This document shows, piece after piece, positions 25,159 through 37,619 of a stretch of DNA of 64,000 nucleotides. How positions within the stretch are numbered: the first letter of the stretch is position 1; every line of letters begins with the position of its first letter. The notes beneath the pieces were generated by a model that did not search any database, had not been told where the DNA came from, and worked only from the letters and a program-made list of their open reading frames with translations. Source of the stretch: Macrotrachela quadricornifera (Eukaryota; Rotifera; Eurotatoria; Philodinida; Philodinidae). The stretch covers positions 103,468 through 167,467 of the forward strand of contig JAJEKB010021795.1 in the NCBI GenBank assembly GCA_022393335.1. Direction: 5' to 3'. The translations under genes were made by a program, and so were the position numbers.

Positions 25159-25817
25159 AATTATATAAAATCCTTCTTCTAAAATTGAATTCATTTTTAT
25201 ATTAAAAATCTCAATCGAATAATCAAACTTTTTATATTGATTTTACCTCATCTTTTGACTAATATATTTGAAATATGAAGCCAATATAGAGCGCTTACAG
25301 CAAGTTAGTTCAATTTCAAGGTTTGGCAAATTTAAGGTATTGGTAATTTATGTTATAACACTCCAAACATCTAACTTTTCGTGATCTATCGAAACTAATT
25401 TCACTAACACTAACTTTATGTAAATAATACAAAAATTTTATTCTCAACAAACATCTTCAAACCGATAATTGTCATACGAACATTCACAGACACTCATGAT
25501 CTATCCTTTGACCCAAATAAGTGCCACCTATAAATCATTGTCTTTAATAAACTTTTTGCTATAAACATGAGAATAGATTAAAAATATCAGAAAAACCACA
25601 ACTAATACTCAATATAACCATATACTACGTCAACGACACCCAACTTCGTTTCATTACTAAAATATATGTTAACGTCTATTTGAGCTTTCTAGATATGTCC
25701 GTAGGACCGACCGTACTTTGTCTAATATCATGAACAAGCTAGAAGTAATTTCATATCTTATAATTCGAAATATTTTCTCGTGTTTTAATTCCAAAACATC
25801 GAAAAATATCCACCAAC

Positions 25818-25960
25818 CAGAGATGTCCATCGCGGCGCTACCACTGCCGCGCCGCGGCCACGGTCGCGGTCGCTGTAGCGACGCGGCAGCGGCGCAGAGT
25901 TTTTTTTCCAAATGCGGCGGCGCGGCAGTGGCGGATTTTCAGCCGCGATGGACGTCTCTG
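25818..25960. mobile_element. hAT-type MITE, GC-rich family, copy 3
   Basis: Perfect 8-bp target duplication CCACCAAC. Termini CAGAGATGTCCATCGCGGC and, inverted, GCCGCGATGGACGTCTCTG. At 143 bp it is the shortest copy, essentially a GC-rich hairpin. Pro/Arg-rich frames on both strands are artefacts of its composition. Confidence 0.92.
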
Positions 25961-25983
25961 CCACCAACATCTAATAAAATTGT

Positions 25984-26134
25984 ATTTATACGGGAGGTAA
26001 CAATATTATAGACCTTCCTATGTCATAGACAGAAAAATGAATACTATATTTTGGAATTCCAAAATATAGTATTCATCTTTCTGTCTATGACATAAGGAGA
26101 ACCTATAGTTTTGTTATCCTCTTGTATACAAATA
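25984..26134. repeat. Palindrome of about 150 bp centred on GGAATTCC
   Basis: ATGAATACTATATTTTGG and its complement meet at GGAATTCC (about 26058). The symmetry extends with few mismatches through CTATGTCATAGACAG to GAGGTAACA / TGTTATCCTC. It lies inside the long-inverted-repeat element. Confidence 0.85.
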
Positions 26135-27094
26135 AAAAAAAGGACTGATGATCAAGAAATGATTTCACATTTTGAACAGAATAGCTCTCAGAAAAACTTC
26201 CAGTGGATAATGATAATGGCTAATGAATATGATTCATTGACATACCCAAGTTAATCAATCTAATAATTGGATCTGATCGAATTCGATAGAGTAATATGAG
26301 ATTATGTGGGAACCGGGTGACGGAATCACACTGGAATCCGTAGTATCGAAATTCATTTGGATTCGACAGTTTCTAACAGTATGATCCGATAGGTGATGAA
26401 GAGCATAATCTAATACTGCTTAAATGAACGCTCATGAAATGTATAGCCATTGACTTTTTCCCAACAGAATCTGATGCAATTTCGTCACCTGGAATCTTAC
26501 TGGATTCTGTAGGATGATTGGATATTACAAGATTCCGTCGGATTCGTTGTCAGACTTGTGAACCTAGGTTATTTTTAATTATTTTATCAAGCCTTTAGGT
26601 CTTTATTACTTATTTTGTGGCACTTTCACAACAAATATAATACGGAAATTACTTCATTTGTATACAGACAAATTAATTGAATGTTTTTGTGAATGGTAAT
26701 GAAATGAAGTTGAATGTTAGTGACGTATTATACGGTTATATTGAGTATTAGTTGTGATTTTTTTAATCTATTCTCATGTTTCTAGCAAAAAATTTATTAA
26801 GGAGAATGATTTAAAGGTAGCACTTACTTGAGTCAAGGGATAGATCATGAGTGTTTGTGGATGTTTGTGTGGCAAGTATCAGTTTGAGAGCGTTTTTTGA
26901 GGATACAATTTTTGTATTATTTATATAAAGTGGGTGTTAGTAAAATTAGTTTCGATAGATCATGAAAAGTTAGATGTTTGGAGTGTTAGCATAAATTACT
27001 AATACTCTAATTTTGCCAAACCTTGAAATTGGAGTAATTTGCTGTAAGTATTCTATAGAAGCGTTATATGTAAATATATTAGTTAAAAGGTAAG

Positions 27095-28129
27095 ACATTT
27101 TCATTTAATATGAGTATGATCAATCTTATTGATAATCAGTAAAAAAGATTTTACGATAAGTAGAAAAGAATATTTAATAATCCGTTGTGTTCAATAATTA
27201 ATCATATTTGTCAATTTATATTTGATCATAAATGAACTTATTCTTTAATATAAAAAATCCTTTTCTATTAGAATGAATGAAAGTTGAATGAGTTGAATAA
27301 CTCACTAAACTGATCCTCTATTTGAATAAGAAAAATGAAGGACGATCAGAATAAATACAATAAATCAATGTGAATATACATGTGTATTCAAATTGCATAT
27401 GCAGAAAAATCATATCCAACTTGTTTAACTATCATTTATTAATTATCGGTAAAAAGGCGATACTACGATGTTTGACAAAGATACAAATCAAACAAAGGTA
27501 AAAATTATCTCTTTTTCTGTCCAAGGTTTCTTGATCCAAGCTCTGTCAATACATTTAAATTTTTTTTGTTTAAATTCTTACCTTTTTAGCGAAAAAAAGG
27601 GATGACAATTTCAATGATTAAAAAAACGTGTCAAAAATGGTTGTTTAGCTGCATAAATGTCTGGATATAAAATAAGAAATAATGCTTTATTAAAAAAAAA
27701 CATAAAGTCATCATGTCCTGCACCTTGACATACTCTTAAAGAACAAAAAAAAATTAAATATATTGAAAGTGCATGAATCAGGAAATTTAAGGTTATTTTC
27801 TTATGCATTTATCTCAATTTCAAAATTTTTGACATCAATCGACACTTTATGAGAGGTCAGGTGACCTTAAATCATATGATTATATACCCTTGGACAAAAG
27901 TCTTCTCGTTCCCCTCTACTCGTCTTCTTTTTTCGTCTTATTTGCTGATCGAAATAATCCAACTAAATGAAATAAATAATGATCTGTAAAATATAGATGA
28001 ATATTAGAATATTAGTTCTTTTCCTCACATTCTTTCATAAATTGTTCTTCAAAGGCTATACGTTAATGACTTAGTTGTTGATAAAAGAATGAATATCTGT
28101 CTAATTTACCACGAATTGGTCGATCTCCA
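27095..28129. other. Gene-poor DNA
   Basis: AT-rich sequence. A minus-strand frame at 27611-27808 contains CQGAGHDDFMFFFNKALFLI, which looks somewhat protein-like, but splice context and family are unclear. Nothing else was recognised. Confidence 0.35.
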
Positions 28130-28580
28130 ACACTTTAAAGAAGGACGATGTTAATGCTAACGCACGTACTATAAGACGTTGTTTACGGAAGAGTCTCCTG
28201 TTGCTACAACAGCATAAGGACTATAACTAGGATAACGGGATTTTTATCGACGAGAAAACTCTCAAGTTATATGTGTGAAGCTAATTTTCAAAAAACGGTT
28301 TTGGTTGAATCATTGTCTTTGATCAAAATTTAAGAAGTTATTTTTAATGCGCAATTTGTATGAAATCGGTCTTTCATCTACTAGTGAAGAACCATTTCTT
28401 ATAGGTCTTACAAATTGATGTCTACAAGAAGATAATGACTCTAAACGAAAGTCTCATTTTAAAGCTTGAATGGAAATATGACAATAAAATTAAAGTCCTC
28501 TATGACCTCCTACATCACTAGGTCAAAATTCGATTGAAAACGTCTGATCGATTATGAAGGATATAATAAGTAAAAAAACA
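28130..28580 (+). pseudogene. Tc1-like transposase relic (DD..E)
   Basis: RTIRRCLRK (helix-turn-helix end), then FIDEKTLKLYV (first Asp block), LQEDNDSK (second Asp block) and IENV-x-SIMKDII (Glu block, relatives WPPTSPDLNPIENVWS) appear in order but in different frames with several stops. The DNxxxH and IENVWS hallmarks identify the Tc1 branch rather than mariner. Confidence 0.65.
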
Positions 28581-31500
28581 ATTTGAATAAGAAATAATAA
28601 TAACATAAACTGATCTGCCAATTAATTTAGCAGTAAAATTAGGTGATAGTATGAAAAACTACATACAGTACTTAGTTGAAGTAAATAGCGATTATAAAAT
28701 TTACTATAAAATATTATAGAATAAAAAAAATAGTAGGGGAAAGACTTTTGTTTATGGGTGTATATCTACCTTTACAATATAACTGTTTTAAAGCATAAAT
28801 GGATATTTTATTAGTATGATAAACGAACTTAAAACAGGATTGTTATTATTCATTATTAGTGAATACGCGATAAGTAACGAACAACTCGACATACAAACAT
28901 ATATAAAGTATGTATTTCAATTTATAAGAAAAAAAAAGTTGTTTATGACAAAAAAAGTGAGATGATGAAAGTTGATGTTTTCAACTTGTTTTTCTTGAAA
29001 ACAAGAAAAATTTATTTTTCAATACATTAACATACATGTGCGGCCTTTTACGCATAAACAAGCATCGAGCTTTTTTTTTGTTACTTAACTCCGTGGGGTG
29101 CGTTTATTATCGATTTTATAAAATAACTACGGTTTAACATTAAATTTCTTTTTTATATCATATAACAGATATTTATATTCATAGAGTATATAAATATATT
29201 ACTCAATTAGATAAATGTAAAAAATCTTATATTTTTATTAATCTAAATTTGAAAATAGAATTACTAAACAAATTAATATTTAATATAAATCAGATTTTAT
29301 AGTATATGAAATATGTCTAAATTTATGCTTAAAAAATTTTTTTTGTGAATCCAAAAATAAATCTTTTTTTATAAACTTACTTTATAATAAAAATCAATCA
29401 ATGTTTATCGTTTCTTTTCATAAACTGAATACTAAAATAAGCAATGGCATTTCATTTTTTTTCTTCTTTTCTTTAAGAATAAAATTATAGAAGAGAGAAA
29501 AAAAAACAAAAAAGAAAAGCATACACTCATTCTTTATTAAGAAGAATGCCGAGAGCTCAAGGCATTTTCAATTTGATCAATTCGAAATAGGTATACTGTC
29601 TATTTCAATCAACATGTATATATAAATATATATATATATAAACTGTAAATATTCATTGACAAAAAAACCTATCATCATATATACAAATTCAAATATTCTC
29701 CCAGATAATTATTTATCAAATATGTTTTATATTAAAGCCTTTTCGTCCATTCCTAAAAGCATTTCGAAATTTAGATAAATTGCATAGGAATATATTCTAT
29801 CTCAAAATCTCTCAGAAATTATATGATTTCGATGATTTTTGAAATTTGTTAGTCACCAAAATTAGATTTTTTCGTAAGAAAAAAAAAAACGAAAAATCTT
29901 TTTCGTCTTTAGTTTGTTTTTTTAATCGCGCGCTACCCAAATTTTTTTGTACAGGCTCTTTCAATGTATTTAGTTTTCTTTTTTTTTTTTGTTCTTCAAC
30001 GCACACGTTTATATGCACTGCCTCACAGAGTCATTTTTTTTGAATTAACCTTGATTTTTATTGTATATCCAAACGCTTATATAAATAGATCATCATTTTT
30101 AGGGTTTTTTTTTGCAGTCATGAAACTTGTCAGACCTCTTCTCCAATTAAATAGGAATTATTTTAAAAAAAGACGCTGATAGACACTGTATTTTAAGATG
30201 ATCTTGAAGAACAATAAAAAAAGTTTGAATGTATTATGAAACTGGAAAGACAAAATGGAGGTTGTTATATGAACTATTTTTGATTGTTCTTAGGTTCATG
30301 TCTCTGCCAAACATCATCATATCGACCTGAAGATTTTACTATGGTCCTCCGTTGCATTGTCAAGATAATCTGAAAATTTCATGCGATTTCAATATACATA
30401 ATCCGGATACCAATTTTTGAAGAGTAAAGTCTTAATCTTATTCCCTTGAACAATATTAATTGGACGTTGTCGAGAATTTCATACTACTAGTCATTTATTA
30501 TTAAATCTTAAATATAAAGGCTACCATTTAAGTGATTAGTATAATAAATGAAATGATCAGTGCTTAAATTATAGGTTCCTTATCCCTTCCATTGCTCTTG
30601 TAGACTAGAAGGTCACTCCTGAAATCGTTACTAGTTGCATTTTATGAGCTTGAAATTAATGAGGAACCCATATTGTAACGAATTGTGAGAGTGACTGCCT
30701 ATGACATTCGGCATAATGGTGCCTTGTATTATCTATATAGTCACAATTCTTCCGTTTCTTATATTATATATGTCTTATATAGAAAAAATAGTGGTCGCAC
30801 ATAACAAACTAGAGAGAGGCTAATGATCGGCAAAGAGATCATGATACAAAAGGCAGTGAACGGAGAATAAGTGAAGCATAATAGTTATTCGACGTTACAT
30901 ATATGATCTTAAATGAAAAGCTATCTCAATGCGCCCACAAATGGTAATATGCTCCGCATAAAACGGCGACATAGAGCCGTATCAATTACATCCTGTCGGG
31001 CACCGCTGATAGTGGCTCCACTTTCAGTTTCACTTTATTGAGTTGGAATTTCATGGATTTCAAACCCATGAAATCCAGTATGTGTTGATTTTGAGAGTGA
31101 CCTTCTACTCTCTGAAAGGAAAGAAAAAAGGGCGGGGGATTGATAATTTAAGTATTGATCATTCAATATTTATACTTATCATTTGTCTTACTGATCACTT
31201 CATCTATTTTACTGAGCAAATATTTTATTGCCAAATATAAATAGAAGCTTCGTTTTCTTTTATAATCATAAAACTAATTTATTTTATTAAGACTTATATG
31301 AATATGAGATATTTTATAGATGTGTAAACTAGTGCTAATTAGAAATTTCTATTTGTCATTGTCAAAATTAAATGTCAGTTGGTGTAAAAACGAATATGTC
31401 GACAAAGACGATACATAGTTGTCTCTGATTCTCATTAATCAAGAACGAGCTAGTCAGAAAATATTTTCATCTAATACAATACACGATGAAATTGTTATTC

Positions 31501-31597
31501 TATTAATCTTTTATTTGTTGATCTTTGATAAAAATTTTTAATAATCGAATGTATTCATACTGAATATGTTCAAATTGAGATATACACACACTAACCC
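28581..31597. other. Gene-poor AT-rich DNA
   Basis: Long A/T runs and no gene that I recognise. A possible short inverted-terminal element spans about 30600-31115, with GTAGACTAGAAGGTCACTCC at the left and AGTGACCTTCTACTCTCTG at the right, but no target duplication was established. Confidence 0.35.
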
Positions 31598-32444
31598 AGG
31601 TGAAAGAATACGCCATCGTAAACGGCCTGAAACAGTAAAAAACGACGAAAAATTACAATTGCTTTCTTTAGTCGTTTCCGTCTCATCTGAAACGACAGCT
31701 GTAAGAGTTACCGTTTTTCACCGTTATCAAGTCGTATTCTGCCGATAGATTAGAATCTATTGCCTTTTGTCAAAAAAAAATGTTGTTTTGGACTCTTTAT
31801 ATATATATATATGAACGGTAACTTATTTTAAATGTAATGATTATTTTAAATATAACGATTAGTTTTAAAAAATTAATTATTTTAAATATAATGATTCGGT
31901 TTTTATTTAGATTAGTCCAATACCAATATAAATGGAAAGTTATCTTAAATAAAATAATTATATTTTTACTTAGAATTGCAATATTATCCCCAAAATTGAC
32001 GATTAGTCGCCGACGTTTGCTCGATTTTGATGGTATGGGCATCACAGTACAGAATTGTAAATACGATAGTATACTGTGATCGTACATCATCGGATTTCGT
32101 CGTATACGATCAGATATGAGCATCATAATGCTCGTCTTGAATAGTTATGATAGAGTCGACGAAATGAAAGCCACTACTACCTGGTGTAAAAGTTTTAAAA
32201 AAAACGACGCATTTTAGGCATGAAATGGCTGAAAAACGGTATCGAAACGGTTCATGGTTATTCATCGGAAACGACCTGAAACGGCGCCGTTTCCGTTTCG
32301 GCAAAACTACATATACAAATCTGGGTTAACGGATTACGGTGTTAAACGGCGAAAAATGGCATCCGTTCATGACCGTTTCCTGCATGAATTTAGCTGTTTT
32401 TTAGTCGTTTCGTGCCTTACACGGCGCTCGGAATCATCGGCCTA
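31598..32444 (+). repeat. 0.87-kb dispersed repeat, copy 2
   Basis: Same orientation and order as 20328-21222. It has one instead of two 24-nt splice-flanked segments (TTATTTAG ... AATG, donor GAAAGTTAT), so the copies differ by a tandem cassette duplication. It retains CTGGGTTAACGGATTACGGT and AAACGGCGCCGTTTCCGTTT. Confidence 0.8.
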
Positions 32445-35400
32445 GGTTAAGATAAAATGTGTCGCACTTTGCAACACAATGTACAACACATTCTGAAAGC
32501 ATAGTTGAAATCTGCCATATGGCAAATTTTGAATTTTTTTCTCAAAAGCATGTGATTTATAGATTTTTCGATTTTATTATTGCCACATTGAAAATTCAAA
32601 GAGATCAGATTGTAGAATCTTCCCATCCTTGGAGTGATCCGATTTCCATCAAACCACTTAATGGTAATTCTCTCTCGATCATTGGTCGAGAATGATGCAT
32701 TTTCAACAAATAAATAATCAAGAAATAACTATAAAAAAATAACTAAGACGAAAATATACAAGTTTTGTACGTTCAATCACATTGTTTATATATAGCCGTA
32801 TGTTCGAAACAATAAGGTGAATGAACAGTCAGCGTATAGAACGAAAGAAATATATATACGACACATTTTCTCCATTGAGATTGCGACACTATAATCTACG
32901 ACACATTTATTTTTAGTGTGCAAGCAACGCTCGTTCGAGGATTCACTTAGCTCTTTCTCGTAGAAATGGTGTTTTGGACCTTTCAGCAAACTATTTATTT
33001 TGATTGATTAATAATTAAATAAGAAAAACTAATCTCAGGTTCGGATTCTTCATCCTTGATTACTGTTTGATCAAGTTTTATGGAAAATAATATCTTTTAT
33101 TTACACCTTATTCTTGGACCAATCAGTAAAGTACGAACATACAAACAAACAATTTATTTTTGCAACACTCTTCTCTATGTGAAAGAGAATATTTTATATA
33201 GAGATATTTGAGATCAATGTTTGAAAACCCAATTCAAATCATTATCTTATTTCTTATCAATATTGATAACATGAAAAAGAAGTTTTTTTTTGGTTTAACA
33301 ATATATAAATATTTTATTTTCATGGAAATTAGTCTCGATTGCTTATTTACATATGTTCAAATTTGACGAGGAATACTTTGAATGCAAAGAAACGTCAGCT
33401 TAATGAATACCTCACCAAAAATTAATTATCTCTTCTTGAAATTAGTGATTAATGTATAACTTATTAACTGAAAAACGTGTCTATTGTATTTATGAATTTC
33501 TCTGTTGACAATCGTTTTTATTTTTATGTGAAATATTTTTTAATTATTTTTTTCTCCAAATAATGAATTAAATAAACATTATATTTCCTGTTTAAATAAA
33601 GATGCATAATTTAGATTTAGAATTAACCTGTTCACATCTATTTTATATATATTGTATGAATCATCATATCGTTTCATTTCTATTATAAGGATAAATTTTT
33701 AAGGTATTCAAGCGATTTTCATTGAAAACTTTGTAGACTTAAATAAAGTATGTCTACCCTAAGAAAACTCATGCCTATAGTGAGAAAATGGAAAGTTCTT
33801 ATTTTAATAATTAAAAGTCTCTCATCGATTATTCGATTTTGATTGAATACTCATGATTAGTAGAGGTTTTAAGTCTAAGCATTATGATAAAATTATTTTA
33901 TTATAATAATGCTAAATTAAGCACACTGAGTTAAAAGTAAAATGAACTTCTTTAAAAAAATATTCAGTGCTAAGTTTCTTGAAGAAGAGTAATATATATA
34001 TTCCTAATTTCATTCAACTATTATAATAAATAATAACTTACATTATTTATTCAATAAGTATGTCAGCTTTTTTGCTTAAATTAATTAATATTTTTAGAAT
34101 ATGTTTATTCACAATCGTCGAGTATTATCACTGTATCCATTCACAATGCTTTCGGAAGTGGTAGAATGTTAGTTGACAGTTTTTATCGAATGAATGAATA
34201 TGTTTCAGGAATTAATTCTCGTGTATTTTCTTCTCTTTTCTTATTTTCCTTTTCAATCATTTTCCTCGCTCACATAATTAAGAGCATTACTAAATAAAAA
34301 AATTCTGTGGAAATATTTCTATTTATATCACATATATTTCTTTCTTTAGATTTTATTCATTTTTCTTATAGATTATTTTTATCGGTAAGTTTCGAACGAA
34401 ACAATAAATACTAAATTAAGACGAAATACGCTTACTTAAGAACTCGCTCAGCTCTTTCTCGTAGAAATGATGCTTTTAATCTACCACTAAACTATTTATT
34501 TGGATTAATTAATTAAAACTAGCCTTTGATTTGCATTCCTTACCCCGATCACCCTTTGGTCAAACTCTATGAAAAACATTAATAATTAACGATTGGTTAA
34601 TAATTAATTAATAATTAGCTAGTAATTAGTCAAAGCTAACTCCAGATTAGAAATTCTCCTCTCTTGATTATCTATTGGTGAAATTTTATGAAAAATAATT
34701 CCTATTATTTATACCATATTCTTGAACCAATCAGTAAAGTGTGGACATATAAACAAGCAAATAATTTATTCTTGCTAGATTCTTCTCTATGGGAAGGAGA
34801 ACAAACCATGCGAACTTTTATCAATAATATTATAGATACTACTCATATGAACATTATAGAAGATGATCAATGGCATTTTTAAGTTATCGAAAGCTTCGTT
34901 GTAAGCATGTATCTCTAGAACTAGAGTAATAATAGTTTTACAAAATTTGCAGTCAAATAGATTCTAGCTTATATGAATATGCGGGGTTCTTCAATTTAGC
35001 TCGAAAAGAGCTGCTTTGATAAAGTTTTGATCGTAAAACAAGTTTCGATTAGTTCATCTGATCATAAAATGTAATTGAGAGTCGAAAACATCGATAGACT
35101 AATTCTAAGTCAATTTTGACCGAAAGAATTTTCATAAAACATCTTGGAAAACTGTTCGCATAGTCATGACAAGGATTTCTCATGAATCTACAATGATAAT
35201 TCTAATGATCATAAACTGTTGTATATAATATCTTTTTCATTGTATCTACATGTGTATTAACTAAATCATCGCTGTCATGTTTACATTTCCTATACCAACT
35301 AATCGTTCGATTCAGTTTGAAATCTATTGGTCTCTCAGTAATAAATTTGGCAATAGGTCTATTTTCATAATGCCTCGAAATAAAATGACAGATGCCCAAG

Positions 35401-36596
35401 TTAATGAAATTTCGTCATAGTACTTAGTTGTTGTTCTCCTTTGCAAGTGACGTTTAATCATATTCAATAAATGCATTGAAAGAGATTTATACACTAATTC
35501 CGAGCATCTGTATACAATTTGTCCAATAATATTTATCTAACGTTCAGTGTGTGCCTTCACCTATTTTCTCCTGATCTGAAAAATAACCATTTTTATTTAA
35601 TATGTACGTGTCACTCATTTTTATACTGGTTTTGACAGTGATTATCTTTTGAATTTAGATCAAGAAACATTCGTATATTTTGTCCGCATAGAAAATATTT
35701 TAGTTAACATGCGCTAAGACATGTGTTTCGCCTAATGTATGTTCAACGCATTAGTCAAAAGAGTATTTTTTTCATATGAATAATATTTTTCAAAGACATT
35801 TTTGACTGTTACCAGCGCATTTATTTCATATAGCCCTCCCTTCAGTCAAGAGAATAATTACCCAATCTATAGTGAATTCATTTTTGTGAAATAAATCATC
35901 AGATAAAAAAGATAAACGAAACGTCGAAACGGTCCTACTTTGTTCATTTACAGAGACTTTCCATTGAATAACTCATTTGGTTCACGGAGATGATTTAATA
36001 AAGTCCGTATATATGACTATCAATGTTCCGTATTAGTACTGTATACGGTTTCATGTATCACATTTGCATATCTGTCTCTTCTCTCTGTAACAGAAAAGAT
36101 ACGTTTTTATTGTCTTTCAAAATAAATAACAAATATAATATATAATTTAATATTGCAATTGTCATTGAGATAAATCGAAATAAAGAGAAATCTAATATGT
36201 CCTTTCAAAATAAAGTCTACATTTTATGGTTATGATTGACATTAATCAGAATAAAAAGAAATTCAATATATTCTTTTGAAATAATACTTATAATTACGGT
36301 CCTTCTTAGCATACATCGAAATAAATAATACTGATTACTACAGATTTATGTGAAAACCATTTGTGAATATTAGACACTAGAGTTGTATGACGGAAATACT
36401 TTTTATCTAGAAAATTATCAGTAAGATAATCGTTTTAGTAATTAGTGGGTGTCAGAAAACTTGTGGGATACTTTGAAAAATCTCTACTTCCTATTCATGT
36501 ATCGAGATAATCGATCTATTTCATACAATTAAAGTAGACACGAGCACTCTCTATCACACTAAAAGTGTGATATTTTTAATTATTGTTTCTTTGATT
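32445..36596. other. Gene-poor DNA with a direct duplication (32935-33185 / 34436-34790)
   Basis: AGCTCTTTCTCGTAGAAATG, AAACTATTTATTT, CTTGATTA and ACCAATCAGTAAAGT occur in the same order in both copies, with extra TTAATTAATAATTA-rich DNA in the second. Open frames at 32459-32695 and 34688-34882 have no recognisable domain. No other feature was seen. Confidence 0.45.
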
Positions 36597-37290
36597 TTGA
36601 CATGGTTAAAAGTCACGGTCTCTGAGATGTAGTTATTTCCTATCATCAAAAAAGAAAAAAAGCTCCAAAAATTGCAAAATTATGGGTAAATAAAGTTCAT
36701 CGAAGTACAATTAATCGATGGCTAACTCGATACAAACAAGCTGGTTCAATCCATATTAAATCAAAATTAAGCAGATTCAGAATTAGCCATTCAAAAGAAC
36801 GCATTTATCTTGTGAAAGAAAGACTTGATTGTAACAGTTCTCGAAAAAGTTCATGAACGATGGCCAAAGATTTCAAAAGTAATCATCAGACGATCAAGTA
36901 AATACTTGATATTGATTTAAATAAAAAATGCTAAGGAAAAATTAATATTCAGTATTGAAAAGAAGATAAAAAACCAACGAGGAAAACATGTTGTCAATGG
37001 ATTAGGAAGAATACCGATCGTAACAAATTGGAAAGAATAATGCTCACCGATGGAAACGTTTTTACCAAGAATGGTTATTTCAATCCAAAAAATGACGCTT
37101 TATGAGTTGATGATCGATTCGATGCCAGTGAACATAGTGAACTTCATTTAATGGAAAAATATTCAGTATATAGCATGGTTACATTGGGTGTAACATGGTA
37201 TAGACTCACATGCCCATATACTTTTTTCTTAAAGGTGACTGACTGAATCGTTAAACCTGTCGCGATTAATTGTTGCCATTTTATACGAAC
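36597..37290 (+). pseudogene. Tc1/mariner-superfamily transposase relic, truncated
   Basis: Blocks in order: helix-turn-helix LWVNKVHRSTINRWLTRY, then NKLERIMLTDGNVFTKNGYF (first Asp region), NPKNDAL, DDRFDASEHSELH, MEKYSVYSMVTLGVTWY and LTCPYTFFLKGD. TGA after NDAL replaces a tryptophan codon. Sequence ends near 37290, before the second and third catalytic blocks. Confidence 0.75.
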
Positions 37291-37619
37291 CCAGGACGAA
37301 GTAGAGCCGTCAGATACTGTCGGATCGTTTTAAAACCGGCAGGAACCTATCGGAAGTCAATAAGAATCCAGTGGCCCGGATTCTGATAAAAATTCCGAGT
37401 GGATACAACTAAGTTCTGACTAGATTCCGTCATTTTTCGTCGGGTTCCGACAAAATCCGTATCGGAATCCAGGCCACGGGAGTTTTTGACCTGGAAAGGA
37501 AGATGATTAGCTATTTGAGCACAGAAATTGGGGCTTTCAATAGGAAAATACTAGGTCCCATACGGATAGTAAATTTCAAGAAGGGTGCAAAAAGAACTTC
37601 AAATTCTTCTCATCTGAGC
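37291..37619. other. GATTCCGNCGG-word-rich repeat
   Basis: Dense repetition of words such as GGATTCTGAT, GATTCCGTC and TCGGGTTCCGAC, like the segments at 6780-6950 and 26250-26540. Not coding. Confidence 0.45.

Larger units (their letters stand above)
25240..27094. mobile_element. Element with about 430-bp inverted arms (foldback/long-TIR type)
   Basis: The left arm 25240-25670 and right arm 26650-27094 are inverted copies. Shared words include AACTTTTCGTGATCTATCGA, CTCATGATCTATCC and ACTAATATATTT. The interior contains a hAT MITE (25818..25960), a palindrome (25984..26134) and GGATTC/GAATCC word-rich DNA at 26250-26540. No transposase was recognised and the target duplication was not resolved. 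Confidence 0.75.

Noticed and set aside
5337..26011. Pro/Arg/Ala-rich open frames at 5337-5570, 5533-5751, 25669-25911, 25718-26011 and 25785-25970
   Set aside because: They coincide with the GC-rich hAT MITEs, occur in several frames on both strands, and have no start or splice context.
27611..27808. Minus-strand frame with GAGHDDFM
   Set aside because: No start, splice or family support. It is recorded only as a note on the intergenic stretch.
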